Assembly: GCA_041395325.1 (NCBI GenBank)
Contig: JAWLAT010000004.1
Span: 186,001-250,000, forward strand
Origin: JAWLAT01 sp041395325
GTDB taxonomy: Bacteria; Pseudomonadota; Gammaproteobacteria; Xanthomonadales; SZUA-5
DNA: 64,000 bases
Direction: 5' to 3'
This document shows positions 35,277 through 42,913 of the stretch, piece after piece. A program made the translations under genes and the position numbers. Under the pieces are notes generated by a model, which saw only the letters and a program-made list of their open reading frames with translations, had not been told where the DNA came from and did no database searches. Within the stretch, counting starts at the first letter, position 1. Each line of letters starts with the position of its first letter.

Positions 35277-35666
35277 CTAGCGAATGATCCCCACATCGCG
35301 TCGAGCAACGGCGATGGCGACGGTGAAGCCGGAGATCACGTCGAACAGGCAGAGCAGCGTCAGCAGCAGGAAGCCAGGGTCGGCACCGAATGGCGCCAGC
35401 AGCAACTCCAGCAACAACACCACGAACAGCAGCAGCGACAGGCCGTGGTCGAGCACACTGCTGGCGCCGGCAAAGGTGGACTTGAGCACTTCGCCGTAGA
35501 GCATGGCCACGCCGACGACCAGCAGCGCCTCGTACCAGCGCAGCGCCAGCGTGCCGCCACTGGGCAGCGCAAAGCTGGCCAGCACCGTGTTGGTGCCTTC
35601 GGGCAGGCCCAAGGCCAGTCCGTGCAGCAACAGCACGGGCAACAGCAGCAACGGAAAATGGCGCAT
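35277..35666 (-). CDS. Small hypothetical membrane protein
   Basis: The 129-residue product is strongly hydrophobic, with about four membrane segments (LLLLPVLLLHGLALGL, YEALLVVGVAMLYG, LSLLLFVVLLLELLLAPFG, FLLLTLLCLFDVISGFTVAIAVA). A GAAGGA site supports the ATG. It follows another membrane protein gene 9 bases away on the same strand, downstream of the thiolase gene. Not recognised. Confidence 0.65.
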   Translation of the reverse strand: MRHFPLLLLPVLLLHGLALGLPEGTNTVLASFALPSGGTLALRWYEALLVVGVAMLYGEVLKSTFAGASSVLDHGLSLLLFVVLLLELLLAPFGADPGFLLLTLLCLFDVISGFTVAIAVARRDVGIIR

Positions 35667-35675
35667 GGGCGTCCT

Positions 35676-36020
35676 TCAGCCGACAAAGATCATGGCAGTG
35701 CAACCACCACTGAGCAGCAACACCAGGCCGGCGCACAGGGCCAGACCGGCGACGGTGCGTGGCTCGTCGCGGCGGCGGTAGTACAGCATCAGCGGGATGA
35801 TCGGAATGAACTGGATCAGGCCGAAGCCGGCCAGCAGCCAGACGCCGAGCATCAACACGGCCTCACCGGCCACCCCACCCAGCGCACAGATTGGCAACAG
35901 CAGCAACAACAAGCCGCCGTGCACGGCAATGGCCACGAAGAAGCCCTTGACCGCCGAGCCGCCACCGGGCGGTGGCGGCGGGTCATCCGCGCTGGCAGCC
36001 GGTTCGACGTATGGGTCCAC
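35676..36020 (-). CDS. Small hypothetical membrane protein with Pro-rich N-terminus
   Basis: The 114-residue product starts GTG (VDPYVEPAASADDPPPPPGGG) and has three hydrophobic segments (FFVAIAVHGGLLLLLLPICAL, AVLMLGVWLLAGFGLIQFIPIIPLMLYY, VAGLALCAGLVLLLSGGCTAMIF). I chose GTG at 36020 because it leaves 5 bases after the thiolase stop; an upstream GTG at 36074 would overlap thiolase by 49 bases. Function unknown. Confidence 0.6.
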   Translation of the reverse strand: MDPYVEPAASADDPPPPPGGGSAVKGFFVAIAVHGGLLLLLLPICALGGVAGEAVLMLGVWLLAGFGLIQFIPIIPLMLYYRRRDEPRTVAGLALCAGLVLLLSGGCTAMIFVG

Positions 36021-36025
36021 GTTGC

Positions 36026-37204
36026 CTACAGGCGCTCGACGGCGATGGCCGTGGCTTCGCCGCCGCCGATGCACAGCGATGCAACACCACGACGCAGCCC
36101 GCGCTGGGCCAGCGCGTGCAGCAGCGTCACCACGATGCGGGCGCCGGAGGCACCGATGGGATGACCCAGCGCGCAGGCGCCGCCGTTGACGTTCAAGCGC
36201 TCATGCGGGATGCCCAGTTCGCGCATCGGTGCCATCGCCACCACGGCAAAGGCCTCATTGACCTCGAACAGGTCGACGTCATCGACCTGCCAGCCGGCCT
36301 TCTCCAGCACCGCCGCGATGGCACTGACCGGCGCGGTGGTGAACCAGGCCGGTGCCTGGGCGCGTGAGGCATGGGCGACGATGCGGGCCAGCGGTTGCAG
36401 GCCCAGCGCGCGAGCTTGCTCGGCGCCGACCAACACCGTCGCGGCGGCACCATCGGAGATCTTCGACGAACTGGCCGCGGTGATGGTCCCGCCATCGCGC
36501 TTGAAGGCCGGCCGCAGACCCGGGATCTTGCTGACGTCGATCCGGCCCGGCTCCTCGTCCACCTCGACCGTGATCTCACCCTTGCGGGTCTTCACGGTGT
36601 AGGGCACAAGTTCGGCCGCGAAGCGCCCTTCGCTCGCGGCCGCCTGTGCGCGACGCACACTCTCGGCGGCGAAAGCATCCTGTTCCTCGCGGGTGAAGGC
36701 GTACTTCTCCACGCACATCTCGCCAAACACGCCCATCGCCTGGCCGTCGTAGGGATTGACCAGGCCGTCATACATCATGTGATCGACCACCGTGGCGTCG
36801 CCCATGCGGTAGCCATTGCGGGCGCCCGGCAGCAGATGCGGGGCGTTGGACATGCATTCCATGCCACCGGCGACCACGGCGCTGGCCGAGCCGGCCTTGA
36901 TCAGGTCATGGCCGAGCATGATGGCCTTCATGCCTGAGCCGCAGACCTTGTTCAGGGTGGTGCAGCCGGTGGCTTCCAGCAGGCCGGCGCCCAGCGCGGC
37001 CTGACGGGCCGGTGCCTGGCCCAGGCCAGCAGGCAGCACGCAGCCCATCAGCACTTCCGAGATCTGCTCCACGCCCAACCCGGAATCGGCGAGGGCCGCT
37101 CGGATCGCGGCACTACCCAGTTGCGGCGAGGGCACGCCGTTGTAGACGCCCTGAAAGGCACCAATGGGCGTACGGCGGGCGGCGGCGATCAAGACGTCGG
37201 TCAT
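36026..37204 (-). CDS. Acetyl-CoA C-acyltransferase (thiolase)
   Basis: The 392-residue product has all thiolase motifs: nucleophile Cys88 in NKVCGSGMKA, VNEAFAVVAM, the His of NGGACALGHPIGASGAR and the C-terminal Cys in CIGGGEATA. Length and residues fit a tetrameric biosynthetic or degradative acetoacetyl-CoA thiolase. It lies downstream of maiA by 38 bases on the same strand. Together they could act in aromatic amino acid or fatty acid breakdown; the pathway link is inferred. Confidence 0.93.
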   Translation of the reverse strand: MTDVLIAAARRTPIGAFQGVYNGVPSPQLGSAAIRAALADSGLGVEQISEVLMGCVLPAGLGQAPARQAALGAGLLEATGCTTLNKVCGSGMKAIMLGHDLIKAGSASAVVAGGMECMSNAPHLLPGARNGYRMGDATVVDHMMYDGLVNPYDGQAMGVFGEMCVEKYAFTREEQDAFAAESVRRAQAAASEGRFAAELVPYTVKTRKGEITVEVDEEPGRIDVSKIPGLRPAFKRDGGTITAASSSKISDGAAATVLVGAEQARALGLQPLARIVAHASRAQAPAWFTTAPVSAIAAVLEKAGWQVDDVDLFEVNEAFAVVAMAPMRELGIPHERLNVNGGACALGHPIGASGARIVVTLLHALAQRGLRRGVASLCIGGGEATAIAVERL

Positions 37205-37242
37205 GCGGAAGGCTCCTGATGGGTCGGGTGCAGCCGTCGGCC

Positions 37243-37908
37243 TCAGGCCGGGGCGTCGGGTTGCTGTTCTGGCCTGGCCTGATCGAAGGCGGGCAGTTGC
37301 AGGCAATTGGCCTCGATCCGGCGCAGATTGGGGAAATCACCGAGATCAATGCCAAAGCGACGGGCATTGTAGAGCTGGGGCACCAGGCAGCAGTCGGCGA
37401 TGGTCGGCAGATCGCCTTCGGCGAAATCGCCGGTCGACGGATGATCGGCCACCAGGGCCTCAAAGGCGGCCAGACCGCGGTGTAGCCAGTGGCTCAGCCA
37501 GCGGTTCTTGCCGGCCTCATCCAGTCCCAGTTCGCGCTGCAGATACTGCAGCACGCGCAGATTGCCCAACGGATGCACATCGCAGGCGATCAGTTGCGCC
37601 AGTCCACGGGCACGGGCCCGCTCGCGCGATTCGCTGGGCAGCAGGGCGGCGCCGCTGAGCTCGTAGGCTTCTTCCAGATACTCCAAGATCGCCAGCGACT
37701 GACGGATGACGCGGTCGCCGTCCTGCAGCACGGGCACCTGCGCCTGTGGCTCCAGTTCTCGAAAGGGGTCGCTGTGCTGTTCGCCGCCACCGGCGGCGAG
37801 ATTCACCGCGATGTAGTCATAGGGCAGCTGTTTCAGGCCCAGGCCGATCCGCACCCGATAGCTGGCGCTGGAGCGCCAGTAGCTGTAGAGCTTGATCGTC
37901 GCGCTCAT
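37243..37908 (-). CDS. maiA: Maleylacetoacetate isomerase (zeta-class glutathione S-transferase)
   Basis: The 221-residue product has the zeta GST motif SYWRSSASYRVRIGLGLK, VPVLQDGDRVIRQSLAILEYLEE (glutathione-binding) and the C-terminal domain with QLIACDVHPLGNLRVLQYL and DLPTIADCCLVPQLYNARRF. Maleylacetoacetate isomerase works in tyrosine degradation. The other pathway genes are not in the window. It is divergent from the CNNM gene. Confidence 0.92.
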   Translation of the reverse strand: MSATIKLYSYWRSSASYRVRIGLGLKQLPYDYIAVNLAAGGGEQHSDPFRELEPQAQVPVLQDGDRVIRQSLAILEYLEEAYELSGAALLPSESRERARARGLAQLIACDVHPLGNLRVLQYLQRELGLDEAGKNRWLSHWLHRGLAAFEALVADHPSTGDFAEGDLPTIADCCLVPQLYNARRFGIDLGDFPNLRRIEANCLQLPAFDQARPEQQPDAPA

Positions 37909-38027
37909 CGCAATCCCCCACTGGGCCGATGGAGCGGCATTGTAGCTTGGCTGTCTGATCGTCGCCGTCGCGGACGCCGACCCGCTTCTATGGTCGACGG
38001 CCTTCGTGTACGCTGCCGCCGGCCGCT

Positions 38028-39296
38028 ATGGACAACATTCCGTTAAGTTTCCTGTTCACCGCGCTGGCGGTGCTGCTGCTCTGCTCGGCCTTCTTCTCCG
38101 GCTCGGAGACGGCGCTGATGGCGATCAACCGCTATCGGCTGCTGCATCTGGCTCGCGAGGGCAACCGTGGCGCCATCCTGGCGCAGAAGCTGCTCGAGCA
38201 GCCCGATCGGCTGATCGGCGTGATCCTGCTCGGCAACAACTTCGTCAACATTCTGGCGACTTCGCTGGCGACCGTCGCATTCGTGCGCATGCTGGGCGAG
38301 GCCGGTCCGCTGGTGGCGACCATCGTGCTCACCGCGATCGTGCTGATCTTCTCCGAAGTCGCACCCAAGACGCTGGCGGCCTTCAATCCCGAGCGCGTCG
38401 CGCTGCCGGCTGCCTTTGTGCTCTACCCCTTGCTCAAGGGCCTGTATCCGGTCGTGCGGGTGATCAACGAACTGGCTGGGCTGGTGCTGCGCATCTTTGG
38501 CCACAAGCCCGGTGAGCAGGTCGAACAGGCGCTCTCGCAGGCCGAGCTGCGTACGCTGCTGCAGGAAGGCGGGCAGATGATCCCGGACGGACATCGGCGC
38601 ATGCTGCTGAACATCCTGGCGCTGGAAGAGGCTCGGGTCGAGGACATCATGGTGCCGCGCAGCGAGATCTCCGGCATCGATCTGGACGACACACCCACGG
38701 AGATCATGGCCGCGCTGCTGCGTTTCCCCTACAGCCGGGCGATCGTTTACCGCGGCAGCATCGATCAGGTGGTCGGGACGGTCAATCTGCGCTCGCTGGT
38801 CGACTTCCGGCGTGGCGAGCAGCTCACCGCGGCGATGATCGAAAAGCACTTGCGCAAGCCGTATTTCATTCCCGAGAGCACCCGCTTGCCGCAGCAGTTG
38901 CTGCAGTTCCAGCGACTGAAGCGACGCATGGCGCTGGTGGTGGACGAATACGGTGATCTGGTCGGTCTGATCACCGTGGCCGACATCCTCGAGGAGATCG
39001 TCGGCGACTTCACCACCACGCCCGGTGAGGACACCCGCTGGATCCACCACGACCGCGACGGGGTGGTCCGCGTCGATGGCCGCATCCCGGTGCACAGCCT
39101 CAACCGCCGACTGGAGTGGGACCTGCCCACCGATGCCGCGCGCACGCTCAGCGGTCTGATCGTCAATGAGCTGGAAGAGCTGCCTTCCACCGGCGATGAG
39201 CTGAGCATCGAGGGCTATCAGATGAAGGTCGAGGAAGTCCGCGACAACGTGGTACGCAAGGTTCGGATCGAGCGCAGCGTGGCGCAGGAAGCCTGA
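38028..39296 (+). CDS. CNNM/CorC family membrane protein with CBS domains (YfjD/CorB-like)
   Basis: The 422-residue product has a DUF21/CNNM membrane domain (about 1-180: FLFTALAVLLLCSAFFSGSETALMAINRYRL, RLIGVILLGNNFVNILATSLATVAFV, IFSEVAPKTLAAFNPE). Two CBS motifs follow (about 205-330: VEDIMVPRSEISGIDLDD, LVVDEYGDLVGLITVADILEEIVGDF), and a C-terminal CorC_HlyC transporter-associated domain. The family is linked to Mg2+ efflux and resistance. Start by ATG at 38028. Confidence 0.92.
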   Translation: MDNIPLSFLFTALAVLLLCSAFFSGSETALMAINRYRLLHLAREGNRGAILAQKLLEQPDRLIGVILLGNNFVNILATSLATVAFVRMLGEAGPLVATIVLTAIVLIFSEVAPKTLAAFNPERVALPAAFVLYPLLKGLYPVVRVINELAGLVLRIFGHKPGEQVEQALSQAELRTLLQEGGQMIPDGHRRMLLNILALEEARVEDIMVPRSEISGIDLDDTPTEIMAALLRFPYSRAIVYRGSIDQVVGTVNLRSLVDFRRGEQLTAAMIEKHLRKPYFIPESTRLPQQLLQFQRLKRRMALVVDEYGDLVGLITVADILEEIVGDFTTTPGEDTRWIHHDRDGVVRVDGRIPVHSLNRRLEWDLPTDAARTLSGLIVNELEELPSTGDELSIEGYQMKVEEVRDNVVRKVRIERSVAQEA

Positions 39297-39302
39297 CTGT
39301 TG

Positions 39303-39330
39303 CGGCCGGGCCTGTCCCGGCCCGACCGCA
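39303..39330. terminator. Hairpin between convergent CNNM and CSLREA genes
   Basis: GCGGCCGGGCC and GGCCCGACCGC form an 11-bp stem with one mismatch around a 6-base loop, between the two stop codons. There is no T-tract. Confidence 0.4.
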
Positions 39331-39350
39331 GCATCTGCATCGAGCCGTGA

Positions 39351-40697
39351 TCAATCCTCGAAGCTGTCGTTGAACAAGGCGTCGATCAACGCGGCATCGG
39401 TCTGCGGATCGAATTCGACTGCCCCGATGTCGCAGTTCGCCATGGCCAGTCCCGTGGCATTGATCGGGCGGGCCTTGCCGCGCAGATCCTCGTCCAGCGC
39501 GCAGCCATCGTGGCCCGTATCGACCAGACCACCGCCGGGCAGCGGCAGGAAGTAGCGCACGACACCGTGCTGGACCGGGCTGTTCCGGAAGGGCCAGCTG
39601 GCCAGTTGCCGATCTAGTGTGCCGTCGAAGCCGCAGCTGGCGTCGCCGGCGGCGTTGTAGCTGTTGCTGGTCTGGATCTGCGCCAGGTTGGCGTTGATGA
39701 AGAAGTTGCTCTGTGAGCGGCACTGCGAGACGGCGCCATTGCCGGTGATCACGCTGTGGGTGACGAACAGCTGCACGTCGGCACTGTTGGCATCGTGGTC
39801 AAAGCGCAAGCCGAAGCTCTCATTGGCGGCGACGGTACTCATCAGCAGGTGCAGCCGGCTGCCACCTCGCGCCCAGATGCCGCGCGTATTGCCGCTGATC
39901 GAGGCATTGGAGAGCTGCGCCAGGGCGCCCTCCTCGACCAGCAGGGCATAGGTGTTGGGCACCAGATCACCGCCGAAGACCACCTCGCCGTTGTCACTCA
40001 GGGAGCTGTTGACAATGGCCAGGTCGGCAAAGCCGATGTTGCCGGTGCGCATGGCGATGGCCGAACCCTGGTTCTGGTCATCCGGCGCCGGATCGACCAG
40101 AAAGTTGTACTGCAGATCGGAGTCGGTGATGACCAGGTGGCCCTCGCTGTAGATGGCGCCACCCTTGGCCGCCCGACTGCCGTAGATGTAGCTGCGCTCC
40201 AGCAGCAACTCACCCGCATTGGCAATGCGCACCGCACCGCCCAGGGGCACCGCCGTGGCCGTTACATCGCCACTAGCCATGGCGATGTGCTGCAGTTTCA
40301 GATGCGCGCCAGGATGCACATCGAAGAAGCGGTCACCGATGTCCTGACGGATCACCGGAAACTCGGCGCTGCCATTGACGATGGTGATGTCGGAACGGAT
40401 GTCCAGATCGCCGGTGACGGCCAGATCTTCATTGCTGCCCGCTTCGTCGAGCATGTATTCACCCTGCGGCAGACCGATCAGATGGGTGCCGCCCTGCGCG
40501 TTGGCCTCCATGATGGCAGCGCGCAGCGTGCAACGCGCCGACGGCGGCAGGCCGAAGCCGGTGCAGGCGCCATCTCCCGGATTGGTGTCCGGCGCGTCGG
40601 CCGTACTGTTGACGACGAACTCGGCCGCCGCCAGGGGCGCGGTCAGCATGATCAGGGACAGCGGCAACAGGGCACGCAGGGGCTTGAAGGTGGCCAT
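39351..40697 (-). CDS. Secreted CSLREA-type beta-helix protein, paralogue A
   Basis: The 448-residue product has a signal peptide (LLPLSLIMLTAPLAAAEF). The CSLREA-like N-terminal module has NSTADAPDTNPGDGACTG and CTLRAAIMEANAQGGTHLIGLPQGEY. A right-handed beta-helix with repeated turns follows (GGAIYSEGHLVITDSDLQYN, NASISGNTRGIWARGGSRL). The tail is ALIDALFNDSFED. It is about half identical to its downstream-facing neighbour at 40854, so the two are tandem duplicates. It is probably exported or surface-bound. Ligand unknown. The start shares a promoter-proximal element with the paralogue. Confidence 0.85.
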   Translation of the reverse strand: MATFKPLRALLPLSLIMLTAPLAAAEFVVNSTADAPDTNPGDGACTGFGLPPSARCTLRAAIMEANAQGGTHLIGLPQGEYMLDEAGSNEDLAVTGDLDIRSDITIVNGSAEFPVIRQDIGDRFFDVHPGAHLKLQHIAMASGDVTATAVPLGGAVRIANAGELLLERSYIYGSRAAKGGAIYSEGHLVITDSDLQYNFLVDPAPDDQNQGSAIAMRTGNIGFADLAIVNSSLSDNGEVVFGGDLVPNTYALLVEEGALAQLSNASISGNTRGIWARGGSRLHLLMSTVAANESFGLRFDHDANSADVQLFVTHSVITGNGAVSQCRSQSNFFINANLAQIQTSNSYNAAGDASCGFDGTLDRQLASWPFRNSPVQHGVVRYFLPLPGGGLVDTGHDGCALDEDLRGKARPINATGLAMANCDIGAVEFDPQTDAALIDALFNDSFED

Positions 40698-40720
40698 CGA
40701 TGGGCTCCGGTGTGAGATGA

Positions 40721-40754
40721 CCGAAGTACGGAATCGCTGGCGGAAACGGATCAC
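40721..40754 (-). promoter_or_regulatory. Conserved 34-base element upstream of paralogue A
   Basis: The plus-strand sequence begins CCGAAGTACGGAATCGC and ends GGAAACGGATCAC. The same element, 30 of 34 bases identical, lies at 42238-42271 before paralogue B, at nearly the same distance from the start codon (23 against 25 bases). The rest of the upstream regions differ, so selection or recent duplication retained it. It is a candidate promoter or operator. Confidence 0.55.
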
Positions 40755-40804
40755 GCTGCTGTAGCTGTGGCGCGCACTGACCGGATCTGCGATGACCAAA
40801 ACGC

Positions 40805-40830
40805 AGGAAGCCGGGCGAACCCGGCTTCCT
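40805..40830 (-). terminator. Terminator of CSLREA paralogue B
   Basis: AGGAAGCCGGG and CCCGGCTTCCT form a perfect 11-bp stem with a 4-base loop. On the minus strand it is followed by GCGTTTTGG, 24 bases beyond the paralogue B stop. Confidence 0.75.
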
Positions 40831-40853
40831 GATCACTGTTGGGACGGACCGAA

Positions 40854-42212
40854 TCAGTCTTCGAAGCCGTCGCTCAGCAGCTGGTCCGGCAGCCCGGGAT
40901 CAGTCTGCGGGTCGAACTCGATGGCGCCGATGTCGCACAGCGCCTGGGCCTGGCCACTGCCATTGACCGGCTTGGGCGCGTTGCGCTGATCATCGGGGCC
41001 CAGGCAAGTGGGGCCACCGGCATCGACCAGCCCGCGATCTGGCACGGGCAGGTAGTAGCGGGTCAGGTCCTGCTGCATCGGCTGGGGATGGAAGGGCCAG
41101 CCGTCCAGCGCCACGTCACTGTTGCCGACAAAGCCACAGCTCGCATCGGTGGCGGCATTGGCGTGGTCGCTGACATCGAGCTGCGTCAGATTCGGATTGA
41201 GGAAGAAGGCGCTGGCCGAGCGGCACTGCGCAACACCGCCATTGCCGGCGATGACGGTGAACAGCACGGTCAGACGCGGGTCCGGATTGTCGGGATTGTG
41301 ATCGAAGCGCAGGCCGAAACTGCGGTTGTTGGCGATCGTGCTCTGTCCCATGTCCAGTTGCGACGCGCTGCGGACCCAGATCCCACGCGTGTTGTCGATG
41401 ATCGACGTATTGTAGATCTGGGCCTTGGCACCGTCCTCGACCAGCAGCGCGTAGCTGTTGGGCACCAGATTGCCGTTGAATTCGACTTCACCGTTGTCGC
41501 TCAGCGAGCTGCGCACCAGTCCCAATTGTGCTGGGGCGAAGATGGTGCGCTCCACGGCAATGGCTGAGCCCTGGTTGTCGTCATCCGGCGCAGGGTCGAC
41601 GAGGAAGTTGAATTCCAGCGCACTGTCAACGATGGAGGCGTCGCCCCAGACATGCACCGCGCCACCCTTACTGGCCCGATTGCCGAACAGATAGCTGCGT
41701 TCGATTTGCAGGTCCGCGGCATACCAGACCAGCACCGCGCCGCCGAAGGGCCGCGCGCCATTGAGCGCTTCGCCGCCACCCAGGCCGACGTGCTGCAGCG
41801 TCAGACTGGCGGTGGGATGCACCTCGAACAAACGGTCGCCGACCTGCTGGCCGATGAAGGGCAGCGCGGCCGAACCGTTGACGATCGTGATGTCGGCGCG
41901 GATGTCCAGATCGCCAGTGACGGCCTGGTCCTCGTCAATGCCCGCCTCGTCGAGGATGTAGTCGCCGTCCGGCAAGCCGATCAGATGCGTGCCGCCCTGG
42001 GCATTGGCCTCCATGATGGCCGCGCGCAGGCTGCAGCGCGCCGATGGTGGCAGGCCGAAGCCAGTGCACTGACCATCGCCGGGGTTGGTGTCCGGCGCGT
42101 CGGCCGTCGTGTTGATGATGAACTCGGCGGCCAGCAATGGGCTGGAAAGGGCCAGCAGACACAGTGCCGGCAAGGCCCGGCGCCAAGGTCTGGTCGTGAT
42201 GGAGGTGGGCAT
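40854..42212 (-). CDS. Secreted CSLREA-type beta-helix protein, paralogue B
   Basis: The 452-residue product has a signal peptide (ALPALCLLALSSPLLAAEF). The module has NTTADAPDTNPGDGQCTG and CSLRAAIMEANAQGGTHLIGLPDGDY. A beta-helix follows with GGAVHVWGDASIVDSALEFN and NTSIIDNTRGIWVRSASQL. The end is LPDQLLSDGFED. It is the tandem paralogue of the gene at 39351, in the same orientation. Its 5' region is shared with the divergent ECF sigma factor gene, 137 bases apart, which makes it a candidate target of that sigma factor. Confidence 0.85.
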   Translation of the reverse strand: MPTSITTRPWRRALPALCLLALSSPLLAAEFIINTTADAPDTNPGDGQCTGFGLPPSARCSLRAAIMEANAQGGTHLIGLPDGDYILDEAGIDEDQAVTGDLDIRADITIVNGSAALPFIGQQVGDRLFEVHPTASLTLQHVGLGGGEALNGARPFGGAVLVWYAADLQIERSYLFGNRASKGGAVHVWGDASIVDSALEFNFLVDPAPDDDNQGSAIAVERTIFAPAQLGLVRSSLSDNGEVEFNGNLVPNSYALLVEDGAKAQIYNTSIIDNTRGIWVRSASQLDMGQSTIANNRSFGLRFDHNPDNPDPRLTVLFTVIAGNGGVAQCRSASAFFLNPNLTQLDVSDHANAATDASCGFVGNSDVALDGWPFHPQPMQQDLTRYYLPVPDRGLVDAGGPTCLGPDDQRNAPKPVNGSGQAQALCDIGAIEFDPQTDPGLPDQLLSDGFED

Positions 42213-42237
42213 TGAAGTGCTCCGTGACGGGGATGTG

Positions 42238-42271
42238 CCGAAGTACGGAATCGCCGCAGGAAACAGATCAC
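42238..42271 (-). promoter_or_regulatory. Conserved 34-base element upstream of paralogue B
   Basis: This is the second copy of the element at 40721-40754, differing at four positions. It lies between paralogue B and the divergent ECF sigma gene. On the minus strand it contains CGTAC preceded by GTGATC 18 bases upstream, which could serve as ECF -10 and -35 sites; that reading is inference. Confidence 0.5.
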
Positions 42272-42349
42272 CTCCACTGTGATTCGAGCCCTTGACCGTG
42301 GCTTGCCCGATCCGAACACTCACGACTTCGTCATCGCGACCGAGGCGGC

Positions 42350-42913
42350 ATGTCGTCCAACGCTGACATCACCGCGCAGCTCAATGCCGATTCGCTGGCC
42401 TTGCCCGGCGAGACCTATGCCGCCCTGCGTCGGCTGGCCCAGCAACAGCTTTCACAGCACCGACAAAGTCCCACGCTGAATGCAACAGCGCTGGTCAACG
42501 AGGCCTGGTTGAAGCTCACGCCGGAAGGGTCGAACTGGCACAGCCGTGGCCACTTCATGGCGACCATGGCCCGCGTGATGCGGCATGTGATGATCGATCA
42601 CGCCCGCGAGCGTTCGGCGCAGCGGCGCGGCGGTGACGCGCAACGGGTGACCCTGCAGGGAGTCGATCTGGCTGCGGCTGACGATGGCCCGGGTCTGCTC
42701 GATCTGCTGGCGCTGGATCAGGCCATGCAGCGACTGGGTGCGCTGGACGCGCGGCTGGAACGGGTGCTGGAGCTGCGATTGTTTGCCGGGTTGAGCATCG
42801 AGGAGACGGCGCAGGCGCTGGGCGTGTCCGAACCCACGATCAAGCGCGATCTGCGCGCGGCGCGTGCCTTTGTCAGCGCCGAGCTGGGGCAGGGCAGCGA
42901 GCTGCCGGAATGA
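42350..42913 (+). CDS. ECF sigma factor (Ser/Thr-kinase-associated type)
   Basis: The 187-residue product has sigma-2 (LNATALVNEAWLKLTPEGSNWHSRGHFMATMARVMRHVMIDHARERSAQRRGG) and sigma-4 (LGALDARLERVLELRLFAGLSIEETAQALGVSEPTIKRDLRAARAFV) regions and no anti-sigma gene next to it. It resembles the TIGR02999/ECF43 group, which sits beside Ser/Thr kinases and is thought to be activated by phosphorylation. It overlaps the kinase gene by 4 bases and is divergent from CSLREA paralogue B. Confidence 0.9.
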   Translation: MSSNADITAQLNADSLALPGETYAALRRLAQQQLSQHRQSPTLNATALVNEAWLKLTPEGSNWHSRGHFMATMARVMRHVMIDHARERSAQRRGGDAQRVTLQGVDLAAADDGPGLLDLLALDQAMQRLGALDARLERVLELRLFAGLSIEETAQALGVSEPTIKRDLRAARAFVSAELGQGSELPE

